Shown here in pieces: positions 34,865 to 45,480 of a stretch of DNA of 64,000 nucleotides (positions are counted from its first letter, which is position 1; every line of letters starts with the position of its first letter). Source of the stretch: Trachemys scripta elegans (lineage: Eukaryota > Chordata > Testudines > Emydidae); the NCBI RefSeq assembly GCF_013100865.1, contig NC_048305.1, positions 52,176,769-52,240,768 on the forward strand, in the 5' to 3' direction. Position numbers and translations under genes: made by a program. Under the pieces are notes generated by a model. The model saw only the letters and a program-made list of their open reading frames with translations, was not told the DNA's origin and did no database searches.

Positions 34865-36365
34865 CATTGTAGAATCCTAGAAATGTAGGGCTGGAAGGGA
34901 CCTCGAGAGGTCAGTCCAGCCCCCCCCCCTCACCCCATACACACACAATAGGCAGGACCAAGTATACCTAGACCATCAGTGATAGGTGTTTGTCCAATCT
35001 GTTCTTAAAAACCTCCAATGGGGATTTCACAACCCCCTTGGTCACCAATGCTTACCTATCCTTAGAGTTAGGATCTATCCTAATATCTAACCTCAATTTC
35101 CCTGCTCAGAATAAGCCCATTACTTCTTGTCCTACCCTCGGTGGACATGGAGAACAATTGGTCAGCATCTTCTTTAAAACAACCTTTTACTTATTTGAAG
35201 ACTATTATCAGGTCCTCCCTTGGTCTTCTTTTCTCAAGACTAAACGTGCCCAGTTTTTTAACCTTTTCTCACAGGTCATGTGTCTAAATCTTTTATCATT
35301 TTTGTTGCTCCTCTCCACATCTTTCTTAAAGTGTGGCCTCCAGAACTGGACGCAGTACTCCAGCTGAGGCCTCACCAGTGCCAAGTAGAGCAGAACAATC
35401 ACCTCCTGTGTCTTACATACAGCATTCCTGTTAATGCATCCCAGAATGCTATAAACTCTTTTGCAGCAGCATGATATTGTTGACTCATATTCAGCTTGTG
35501 ATCCACTGTAACTCCCAGACCCTTTTCATCAGTACTTCCAGCTTGCCAGTTATTCCACACTTTGTAGTTTATGCATTGGATTTTTCCTTTCTAAGTGTCA
35601 TATTTTGTACTTCTCTTTGCTGAATTTCATCTTGTTGATTGCAGACCAATCCATCACACTCTTTTTGAATTTTAATCATGGCCTCCAAAATGCTAGCAAC
35701 CCCTTCCAGCTTGGTGTCATCCAGACATTTTATCAGTGTATTGTTCAGCCCATCATCCAAGTCATTAATGAAAATGTTGAATGGTTCTGGACCCAAGTCA
35801 ACCTCCTGTGGGACCCCACTAGATTCCTTCGGTTTGACAGTGATTTCCTTGAGTACGGTTTTCCAACCAATTGTGCACCCACCTTTTAGTAATTTCATCT
35901 AGATCACGTTTCCCTAGTTTACTTACGAGACTGTCATGTGGGGACTGTGCCAAAAACCTGACTAAAGTCAGATATATCATGTCTACTGCTTCCCCCTGCT
36001 ATCCACTGGGCCAATAACCCTGTCAAAGAAGGAAATTAGGTTGGTTTGGCTTGATTTGTTCTTGAAAAATCCATGTTGACTATTACTTATTACCCTGTAG
36101 GCGTTTTCAAATTGATTGTTTAATAATTTGTTCCAGTATCTTTCCAGCTATCAAAGTCAGGCTGATTGGTCTATAATTCTCCAGTTCCTCTTCATTTCCT
36201 CGTTTAAAGGTTTTATGTTTGCCCTTCTCTAGTCCTCTGGGACCTCATCTGTCCACCATGAGTTCTCAAAGATAATTGCTAACTGTTCCGAAATTGCTTC
36301 AGCTAGTTTCTTAAGTACCCTGGAGTGAATCTCATCAAGCCCCACAAACTTGAATACATCATAGC
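34865..36365 (-). pseudogene. CR1 LINE relic, reverse transcriptase and 3' UTR
   Basis: The minus strand reads CR1 ORF2 pieces from about 36365 downward: LDEIHSRVLKKLAEAISEQLA, then SQHGFFKNKSSQTNLISFFDRV, a D..FGTV-like region, GVPQEVDLGPEPFNIFINDLDDG and a CLDDTKLEGVAS block in place of the usual FADDTKLGG. It then reads LYLALVRPQLEYCVQFWRPHFKKDVE and the 3' UTR to about 34865. Several stops and frameshifts are present, and the catalytic F/YADD is altered (CLDD). About 1.5 kb remains of an element that is normally more than 4 kb. Confidence 0.9.
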
Positions 36366-38497
36366 AAAGAGGCCTCTAAGCATCCTATAGGTCCACAGGA
36401 GAATTATGGGCCTGTGTCCTGGGCCCCTGGCCTTTCTGCTAACAGGAGTTAGTTAGCAATTGACTTACTGGATGTTAAGGTCCAGGGAAGACCATGCCTC
36501 TCGCTGACTTAGTGTCAAGCCTGAAACCTAGAGAATGAGAAGGAGCATTTGGAGCCAATTACAGAACAAAGGGGCAGAGGCAGGTTACAGGGTTGCCATC
36601 CATCCCTAGTCTATGGGATGGTCCCAATTGTTATAAACTTGTGGGAAAATGTAGTCTATGTGCTCCTAAACTGTGCAGTCTTCAGAGCAGGACCAAGTCT
36701 GTAAAGTGCCTAGCACCTTGTTGGGTCTTATTAGACCTCTCCCATTTCTGTGGGCTCTTGTTAATGGGAGAGACAGTGGGTAGGGGCCTGGTTTGGCTGT
36801 GAGGAGATCGGACCAAAGTTCTATTTGTGGCTCTGTGTGACCTTGAGCGAGTTTCTGGGCCTCTTTCCTCTGTTACCCTTTATCTGACTTGGCTGGGTAG
36901 ATAATAAGTGTTTCAGGCAGGGTCTGTCTCTTGCTATGTGTAAGTTCAGTGCCTAGCACAATGGGGCCCTGATCTGCTACTATAGTCAATGTATTACTGC
37001 CACTCACCAATCCTCCATGCTGTGTATTCCACCAGACATATCTGAGCAGAGGTAGTTGGGTTCCTACGCTGTTCCGCGGGCTATATGCAGACATAGTTCT
37101 TGGGGGCTATCCCAAACTCCTGGTGGGGGGAGGGAAGTGAAGGATGTGGGAGCAGTGAATAAGCAGGGTCATTCTAACCCTTTCCCAGATATGGCAGGGC
37201 CTGCAGGGTGGGTGGCAGAGAAGCTGGTGATGCTGATTCTACACCTGTTGGAGGAGCCTCTGGGTCAGTGAACTCTCCAGCTGGGGAGGTCTGGCTGCTT
37301 CTCCTCAGGCAGCACCACGGGAGTGGAACTGGGGGCCCTGGGCTCGCCCTGTGTATCCTTCAATGAGGACATGATGCTGCACTACTGAAATCAGGGAGAA
37401 GCTTTGCCATTTATTTCAGTGTGTGCAGGACCTTGATGGACTGCCACTGGACCACCTCTCTGCTCCTTCTCCTCTTTTGCCGCTGCTCAGTTTCCTTCTG
37501 GCGAGCTGCGTCCCTTCTTGGGCTGCCTGTAGAGTCATTTGCCTTCATAACGCCCAGTATCAATTTATAACTGTAAGAGGATACTCGGTTTCTTTGAGGG
37601 ATCCTGTTTGTGGCAGAAGGGAATACAAGGCAATACATGGCTTCTGGCAGTGATCAAATGCTGAAGGGAAATTGGCCTGCGTGATAATCTCGAAAGCCCT
37701 TTACCGAGCAGTTTCCCCTTTAGGCCATGAATACCCATCCTATCTCCACTCGGTCCAAAGTCACTTGAATCTCAGGGGCATGTTGCAAATCTCTCTCCCC
37801 TCCCTTCCAGCATTTGAAAATGGGCTGGGGGAGATCATACTTGAGGGGAACTGGAGGTGGAGGGGATTTGAGTTTTTAAGTTGCTTGGCTCACTGATGGT
37901 GGGTTCTCTTCCATTGTACTGCTGCCATGAGGATGTATGTTTAAGTTCTGTCCAGTCTTTGGATAGGCACCCTTCATAGCATTTCTGTCAATCAGACAGA
38001 GAAACCAAAGCAAAATCTGCAAGGATTATACAGTCAAGTAAGAGAAGGTTTAAAAAATATGTATATAGGCAGGGACAATATTTTCTTGCCTCTTGAGGCT
38101 TTGGAAGTTCTGCATCGGTATCTTCTCAGCCTGCCCAGACAGTGAGGCTTGTGGGAATTATGGGTGGAGTTTAGGGAAATTATTTGGGGGCGGAGCAGAA
38201 AATGAATATTTGAGGGATGACCTGTTAGTGCAGGACTGACAGGGGTAGCCCAGGAGTGCATCCATACGGAGCCTCGCAAGAGGGTGCAGATTGAATTTCC
38301 AGAGCAATAATTGGCTGAAATCCATATAATGGAAAATCTGTTTTTGGTCAAATCCAGCACTCCTGCCTCAGGCAAAATTTCTACTGAAATTAACAGTAGT
38401 TTTGCCTGAATAAGGAAGGAATAAAGTCTGCAGGGACATAGAGTAGGAGCGAGATGCGTTAGCTGGTGTTTAAAGCAAGAGAACGGGAAGCAGGATT
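36366..38497. other. Non-coding DNA with MIR/L2-tail fragment
   Basis: No gene supported. A MIR/L2-like fragment lies at 36800-36990. Confidence 0.45.
36800..36990 (+). mobile_element. MIR fragment with L2-like tail
   Basis: The core-like gtgtgaccttgagcgagttt is followed by ggcagggtctgtctcttgct, then atgtgtaagttcagtgccta and gcacaatggggccctgatct. This matches the tail type shared by L2 and MIR-related SINEs and recurs at 40320, 41605 and 53180. Confidence 0.6.
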
Positions 38498-38698
38498 ACT
38501 AGCTTTTATTCTTCGATCTGCCACTGACACATTTTGGGCAAGTCACTTAACTTCTTTGTGCTGTAGCTTCCCCATCCATAAAAGAGAGCTAATAATACCT
38601 ACCTCACAGGGGAGCAGTGAGTCTTAATTAATTAAGGTCTGTAAAGTGTTTGGAGATCTCTGTATGAAAGGTGCTGGATGAGTGCCAACCGTTATTTT
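38498..38698 (+). mobile_element. MIR/CORE-SINE copy
   Basis: gggcaagtcacttaacttct, then gcttccccatccataaaaga and gctaataatacctacctcac, then gtaaagtgtttggagatctc and ggtgctggatgagtgcc. A typical MIR core and tail. Confidence 0.8.
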
Positions 38699-41159
38699 TG
38701 CCATGTGTAGTGTATTTTTATGAACAAATGGATTCTTTTGGTCTCATGGGAATTCCTATCTCCAAATTGCAGAAGCAATACAGCGCACAGTGAAAGATTG
38801 ATTTTTAAAAGACCTTCCTTCTTTGCATCCATCTTCCCTCTCCGCTGCTCACAGGATTCTGGTGAGGCTGGCCAGGACAAGATGTGTTCTAGGGATCTGC
38901 CATGTCAGCAGGAACTCATTTATTGGGCCTACACTATTCATTCCTCTTCCTGATTGTTGTACTGCCTGAGGCCCCAGTGTTAGACCCTGGATAGACACAG
39001 AACGGAAAAGCAACCCTGGATCCAATGGGCTTACCATCAGAATTGCCATTTCCCAACTGAAAGAAGACTTGGCCCCTGCGATTAGAAATCGGGTCACTTT
39101 GCCATGGCCAAGTGTGACAAGGTAGCTGAGATGCCACCTTTCAGTACCAAGTCCTCAGATCTGCTGTTTCCAAAAGGTTTTTACTTCCAGCTAGTTCCAA
39201 TCTGAGTTTTGAGAATTGGGGCGGGGGAAGTGGGGGAGAAGGAAAAAAAAAAAGAAGAAAAGTGCCAGTCTTTTGTAGAGCAATCATAATGTGAAAGCTC
39301 TCAAGGGCTAAACAGAAACCCAAACCAATTACAGAACCTTTCCTGAGGCTCGGCAGAAACAGGATTCACAGAACAAGCTGGCAGCATTGCAGAAAATAGA
39401 ACTGCTGGAGAGCCCCAACTGGATGATGAGTGACCTTGATCATATGCCAGTCAGTTACCATCAGATGGGGGACCGACAGCCTTGAGGGTTTTCAACTTTC
39501 CTTTTCTTCCCGGCTTCTGACTGAGGTCACCCAGTAAAGCCAGGATCCGCCCAGTGAATGGTGGGGAGGGGGCAGGGCCAAGTTTCAAGAGTTGCGTTCA
39601 TGTTTTCACAGTGACGCTTTCTTTTGCTCTAGTTGAGCTCCTGAGACGATAGGGGCTGATTAGACCTGAGGGGCTGTTGAATTTCTTTGCGCCTTTCAAA
39701 TAAAGGCCAGATGGAGCGAGAAGTAGCAGTGGGCTGCAACACAGCTCATGGAAATAGCATTCCTCCATTGGAGTCAATGGAGTCTCACTGATTTATGACC
39801 ACTGGGAGTCTGGCCATAAGTCTTCAGAATTCCCCGATCTGTTTTATTGCTTATTGCCTAGTTCTTCCCTTCTGGTTCTTGTTTATTATTATACTCTATT
39901 CCCCCAACTCGCTGGAACATGCATATACGCACCATAGCCTGGCGCTTTACAGAGCAAATAAAGAGCCTGACTCTGATTTTGCTAACACTGGTGTAAGGGC
40001 TGGATCCTGCACACACCAAAGTCCCATTGACTCCAGTGGTACAGGCTCAGGCTTTAAATGACACTCCATTGAAGCCAATTAACTTACATTGCTGTAAGGG
40101 GGATCAGAATCAGGTCCCTGGTTAGCCATGACATGACTCAATGCAGGGTGATAAGGAAAGGGGGCTCACCCAAAATTAAATGATCATTAATATTATAGTA
40201 ACTGCTAGGAACTGGGATCAGGGCCCCCTTGTGCTAGATGTGGAACAAACTCTTATAAACACACAGCCTCTGCCCTGTGTAGCTTATGGTGTGGCTTGAG
40301 TTTTGCAAAGTGCACATTAGTTAGATTGGTAGCTTTTGGGGGAAGGGGCTGTCTCTTTTATTCTGTGTTCGTACAGTACCTCGCACTATGGGGACCTTGA
40401 CTACAGCTCTTCGATGTTATGGTAATACAAATAATCATCCTCAGGTTAGACCAGTTTGTAAATATTTTGTTGTATTTATTTAGGTGCTAGTCTGGTGTTG
40501 GAGCGTAGCTCATCATGTTCTACACTCTGTACATGTTTCTGCACTGTGTGCATTCGCTGCTACATCTCCAGACAGTTACCTCAACTAGCAGGGACAAAAT
40601 GGGTCACATTTTTGAAACAAAAAAAAAGGAGAAGCTGGGCCCTTCTGAAAGCTGGGCAATGAAAATGGCCTAGGGGTTTTTATGAAAAGTGGTGTTGGAG
40701 CAGCTCTGGACTGGAGCCTTTTAACCCATTAGTCACCGGATTCTGATGAGCTGCCTTCTCTTGTGAGCTTTCTAAACTTTTATGTAACTTTAGACTCCTA
40801 GCCTCTCCCACAGGAGCATGGGGTGGAGGCAGAGGGGGGAAAGCTGGGGTCCAGAATTCCTTGCTGGTTTCTCCTGCCTTTTGGGCATATGGCTTTACAG
40901 TTACCTCCTTCTAGGAGCCATTCCTGGGGGGAAGGGTTCACTTAGTGGAGGAGTTCACACTGATGGGAGTAGCAGTGGGCAGAAGCGTGCCTGATGCCCC
41001 TGGCAGTGGCCATATCCCAGCCCTGCCCTTTTCCACGTCCACGCTGGATAGACTGATGCTGGCAAAGAGCCCAGGGAGGGGCTTCGGTGATGGTGTGGAA
41101 GGAGAGGCCATGCCACGAAAGTGGCACTTCGTTGTTCCCCACTAGCTTTTTGTCCCTCT
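38699..41159. other. Non-coding DNA
   Basis: No gene supported. Holds an L2/MIR-type tail at about 40320-40440 (gaaggggctgtctctttta ... gtacagtacctcgcactatg) and an A-rich run near 39242-39262. Confidence 0.45.
40320..40440 (+). mobile_element. L2/MIR-type tail fragment
   Basis: Reads gattggtagcttttggggga, ggggctgtctctttta and tcgtacagtacctcgcacta. Same tail family as 36905-36985 and 53180-53270. Confidence 0.5.
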
Positions 41160-41164
41160 GCCTG

Positions 41165-41268
41165 CAGAAGAAAGGAGAGCCTTGTGGTCAAGGCATTCGT
41201 CGAAGATTCAGCCGCGATTACGGTTCAATTCTTAGCTCTGCCGATCTTGGGCAAGTCATAGTCGCTCT
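41165..41268 (+). mobile_element. MIR copy, left part
   Basis: Head-like ccttgtggtcaaggcattcg and core tcttgggcaagtcatagtcg. The copy is interrupted after gctctg by the TIR element at 41269-41530 and resumes at 41531. Confidence 0.65.
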
Positions 41269-41530
41269 GGGTATAGCTACACTGCAGCTGGGCCTGAGCC
41301 TGGCCCAGTGGGCAGACTGGTGCTAACCGAGCTCAAGCTAACCTGTTAAAAATAGCAGGGTGGAGGCAGCTTGGACTCTCAAATTTACCCCCAGATCTGA
41401 GCTCAGGTGCCTAATCCATCTCTGCTGGAGCCGCAACATCCACACCGCTCTCTTTAGCATGCCGACTCCAGCCCCATTAGTGTCTACCCAGGCTGGAAGG
41501 CTCACTCCCAGCTGCTGTGTAGATGTCCCC
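41269..41530. mobile_element. TIR element inserted in a MIR
   Basis: The ends pair over about 24 nt: left 41269-41292 (gggtatagctacactgcagc ...) and right 41507-41530 (cccagctgctgtgtagatgt ...), about 18-20 matches. The interior (262 bp in total) has no reading frame of note. Removing it joins the MIR halves in register. No clean target duplication could be defined. Confidence 0.65.
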
Positions 41531-41735
41531 ACAGTGCCTCTGTTCCCCAGCTGTGAAATGGGGGATAACCATACCCATACTGCCTCTGTCTGGCTTGTCT
41601 CTATAGACTGTAAGCTCTTCAGGGTAGGGGCTATCTTGTACTATATATATGGACAACCCCTAGCACAGTGAGGCGCTGCTCCAGGTCAGACTCTCTAAGT
41701 GCTGCTGTCCCACAAACAATAAATGCAATGGAGGG
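41531..41735 (+). mobile_element. MIR copy, right part, with L2-like tail
   Basis: Core continuation cagtgcctctgttccccagc, gtgaaatgggggataaccat, then tail tagactgtaagctcttcagg, gtaggggctatcttg and cctagcacagtgaggc. Ends near an aataaatgc string at about 41720. Confidence 0.7.
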
Positions 41736-44086
41736 AGAGAGGGTGATTTGGGATTTAAAGAAAAGGACCACCCTGCCGGCCCTTTAAGGAGAGCTTTGCT
41801 AGTCATGGGGGGCAGCACATCCTGTGCCGCTGACCCTCAGCAAATGAGGTTTGTATAAAAGAAGAGACAATAGTTTTGAGCATCTTTCTGAGCAAACACA
41901 GGCAATAATCCCCCCTGGTAGAGGCAACACCTCCTCCGAGAATTCGTGCACTCCTCATTCCCCCACATCTCCGGAGAGTGTAGTACACATTTTGTATCTG
42001 TCACGTCAGATCCTTCCGCACCACCGCTCCCTCGGCCAGCTCCAAGCTTTGGCTCCCTGCCCCGAATCCTCTCTTGGGACAGGCCATCACTTATTAATGC
42101 CTTTTCTTCTTCTCTGCCTTTTCCTTCCCTCCGCCTCTCCTACCTTTAACTAACTCCCTGCCCTCTACCTGCTGCCTGCCGGAATAAAACCAGCAGCTCT
42201 GTCTGCGAGGAAGACAGAGGAGAGCATCAAATATTGACGAGGCTCAGTGAGGCAGCGTTGTGCTAGTTCAGAGGCGATGCCTGTGTGAGCTCAGTCGCTG
42301 GGGTCCCAGATGGACTCCTTGTGCCATGTGTTCAGATCTGCAAGTAATGCTGCACCATCCCCTTCCCTTCCTTTCACTTGGAGACCTGGCCTTTTGTTAC
42401 TCCGGCAGCAAAAGCTGCACAATCCTGATCAAGTCCAGAGACGGCCTGGGCCAGTCTGGCTTGCTTCAGCTTGGCAGTCTGAACATCGCCCTAGGCTACC
42501 AGCTACAGCCCCCAACTGCCTGTCCCTACGTACCCTTTGGATGGTAGTTGTAGCACTAGTCGGCGGGTCTGGTGTGGTCCTAGATCAGAAGTCATAGCGC
42601 TTGTTCTGGAAACCTCCGTCCACATGCCCTGGATAAACACTGCGGATTAAACTTTCAGCAGACAGCAGGGTTTGTGTGAGGGTTTGTCCGCTCCCCTGCT
42701 GTGTTCAGCAGGGTCCTCAGTGCAGCAACGCCTCAAACAGTCTCAGCTCCCCTTTCTCGCTCTCCACACTCCTGCCTGTGCCTTGTCAGTTTCAGCTTTG
42801 GTGCTGCCCTTACTGGTAAATCTTCTGTTGCAGGGCCTGTGGGGAAGAGTAGGGGCTCTGTCCTCAGAGCAGGGTGGGAGGGCAATCCAGCTGACCTCGC
42901 CCCCTCAGAACAGTTAACCGGCCTATTCACAATGGGCTGGACATTGGACAAACCAACTGAGGAATGCTGTTGTTTTTCTGTAATGTTGTCCTATGCCAGC
43001 AATCTCGGGGTCCACTTGTAACAACAGCAGCGACATTTTTCAGATGAAAATGTCACTTGGGGTGGGGTGGGAGTCACAGTGTTCCTTTAAGACCAGGCTG
43101 CTTGCATGACCTAGTGAGATCACGCGAACCAGACAGACAGGAGAGACTGGGGAGATGAAAGGGAGCAAGGTGTAAAAAGATAATGAGATTGAGAGAAGAG
43201 GGAAGGATAGAGATGGATGAAGAGCTGGAGAGAGAGAGGTAGATACAAAGGGCAGGCAGGTAAGAGCTGTGAAGGCAGGGAGCTGTGCAGCTATAGAGAT
43301 TAAGTTAAGCAGGGTAAGTGATAAATATCCTGCCAGATGCTGGACTCAGGATGTCTGGATGCTGTCTGGCAGCTCTCTCTGCTCAGTGAGGGCTAAGTCA
43401 AATCCGCTGCCCAAGCAAAGTCTCCCAGCACCTTCCAGCGCAGATCCTCCAGTTCAGCATGATCAACACAAAAGTGTGTTTAATTGAGGAGGATGGGGGG
43501 AGGATGTGGAAGCAAGTTTCTAGCCATGCATGCCCTCTGTTTATATAGACTCCTCTCCCTGACAGCTGGAAGGAGGAGTAGCATCTATGGGAAGCTGGTG
43601 GCAGATGGGGCAGAGAGGTGCGGGAAGAGGCAGCTGGCTGGTGTTCGCTGTGTTCTGAAAGGCAGCGGCAAAGGCCAGCCTGAGATGTTCTCTGGTTTGA
43701 GTGTTGAACAGTTGCAGCTGCTGGGCTCAGCAGAGGAGTTTTCCATAATTCTCCAATGCAACACAACATCAGCTTTGATGCCATCATCTTTCTCTTAATC
43801 ATTGTTACCCATGCTCTGCCTTTCCTAGGTGTAACCTGCCTTCTCTAACTACAGCAGGCGGGAGCTACGGAGAGCTGAAGAAATAGCAGTGAAACAAATT
43901 GAATCCAGGAATATTGGTCCAAAGCTGTCAATACAGCACACTCCTTTTGTGTTAGGTTTCCATGCACTTTTTAACAAGAATGTTCTACCAGCCTGAAGGC
44001 CATGAAAAGGCCATTTCAATGTTGTATTCACAAGTGTTAGTAAAAACCCCAAGCTTTTCTTTTACATGTTGCAAGTATTTGCACCT
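41736..44086. other. Unique non-coding DNA
   Basis: Purine-rich (GA) patch at about 43135-43260. No gene supported; the overlapping frames at 42260-43021 lack splice or family support. Confidence 0.45.
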
Positions 44087-44096
44087 GATTGTTGTT

Positions 44097-44187
44097 AGAA
44101 AAAGAAGAACAGGAGTACTTGTGGCACCTTAGAGACTAACAAATTTATTAGAGCATAAGCTTTCGTGGACTACAGCCCACTTCTTCG
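44097..44187 (-). mobile_element. Short retroposon copy, 3' truncated
   Basis: Same family as 11060-11170 and 13318-13399 but in opposite orientation. It carries the upstream part missing there (gcataagctttcgtggacta, cagcccacttcttcgga, on the + strand). Flanked by gattgttgtt at 44087-44096 and 44188-44197. It lacks the 3'-terminal gcggatacagactaacacgg segment, stopping at the T-rich cttcttttt, so it was probably primed or cut internally. Confidence 0.8.
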
Positions 44188-44197
44188 GATTGTTGTT

Positions 44198-44639
44198 GAC
44201 TCCTCCAATCCAGGAATAGAAAACTGTGCTGTGTGGCTCTTCTAACCAATCGCAGCTTAAATAGTGATGATCCCCTGTTGAGTGATTATGATTATTTTGT
44301 ATTATCTTAGTCGCAGAGGTCCCAGTCACACAGTGAAATAGACAGACTCTGTCCCAAAAAAGTTTACAATCCAAGCATAACTGCAGTAACTCATTTGTAA
44401 ACAATCCAGAGTGTAAAGTATTTGCATAAAAATACATAGGAAAATTATGAACAGACTATATTGAGGGAAGCGTGATCCACTGATGGGGATTCCGGGAGCA
44501 AAAAAGGAGACCGAATGTATTGAATAAATTATTCAATACAAATTATTGATTCAGCATGTCAGCTGTAGCATCACTTCTATTTGTTTCACACCCGTGTCCT
44601 GCTAGTGCCAGCTAAGTCCTTCTGTAACAAGAGCATCTG
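44198..44639. other. Unique non-coding DNA
   Basis: An imperfect tandem/palindromic attgaataaattattcaata patch at about 44519-44538. No gene. Confidence 0.4.
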
Positions 44640-45480
44640 GCTCCATTAAGAGCATGTACCACCAGCCTGCCTTTTATTGGGTCTTGGCACTTTAAGGGAG
44701 GAATTCTGGGAGATGTAGTTTCCCAGGAGGGATGGCTGGGAAGAGCAGTCTCTAAACATGTGACCAGGAGAGGGCCCATGTGACTGATAGGCTGTATATA
44801 AGCCCTGTTACTCAGCATGGGGAAGCAGTTGAGGTGGTGGAAGGATCTAGAGAGGAGCTTTCTGATAAGAGAGCTAGTGAAGCATTGGGCCCGAAAAGGG
44901 AACAGTGGGAAAAAGCCTGCCTGGAGGCCAGGGAGGGGCCAAGCAAGAAATAAAGGTGGAAGGTAGTAGAGCAGTGGTAAGGGCTAGTGGTCCAGTGATG
45001 TTACTAGCCCTTGCTTGGGACCTGAGGCTAGGGGCTTCCACAGAGGGAGGAAGGACTCTCCTCTTCACACCTGCTGTGTCAGGGTAAGGAGCTCTGACAG
45101 GGTGAGGGCAGAAGAGCTCTTGATTGAACCTGTAGAGAGTGGATGATGATTAGTGAAGCTCATGGGGGTCAGATTCCTGAGAAGTTACGCCCCTGTGTCA
45201 ATGGGGTAACTAGAAGTCTGTAGCCAGTCAGGAGATGGCAGAGGGATGGTGCACTCTGAGGAGGGCAGCCCTGTGCTGTTAAGCTGAGAGAGGCTGGAGG
45301 ATGACTGTCTGACTTCACTTGGACTCTGCTGATCCCTGGAAGGGGGAAGACCCCTCGAGAGATTTGATTGGAGCGCTGAACCCAAATCACCCCTGCACTG
45401 GGGGAGACTGCAAACCACCACCAGGCAGAGAGGCATGGACTTGTGATGTGATGCTGTAGAGGTAAGGACTCAATTACACC
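44640..45480 (+). repeat. Unclassified dispersed repeat with TATA box
   Basis: Contains ggaattctgggagatgtagt-type wording common in reptile repeats, and a TATATAA at 44795-44801 preceding ...gccctgttactcagcatgg. It continues as purine-rich sequence to about 45480. It may be an LTR or the 5' end of a retroelement. No protein domain and no confirmed ends. Confidence 0.35.

Noticed and set aside
34990..35889. Plus-strand frames with hydrophobic translation
   Set aside because: Antisense shadow of the minus-strand CR1 reverse transcriptase relic.
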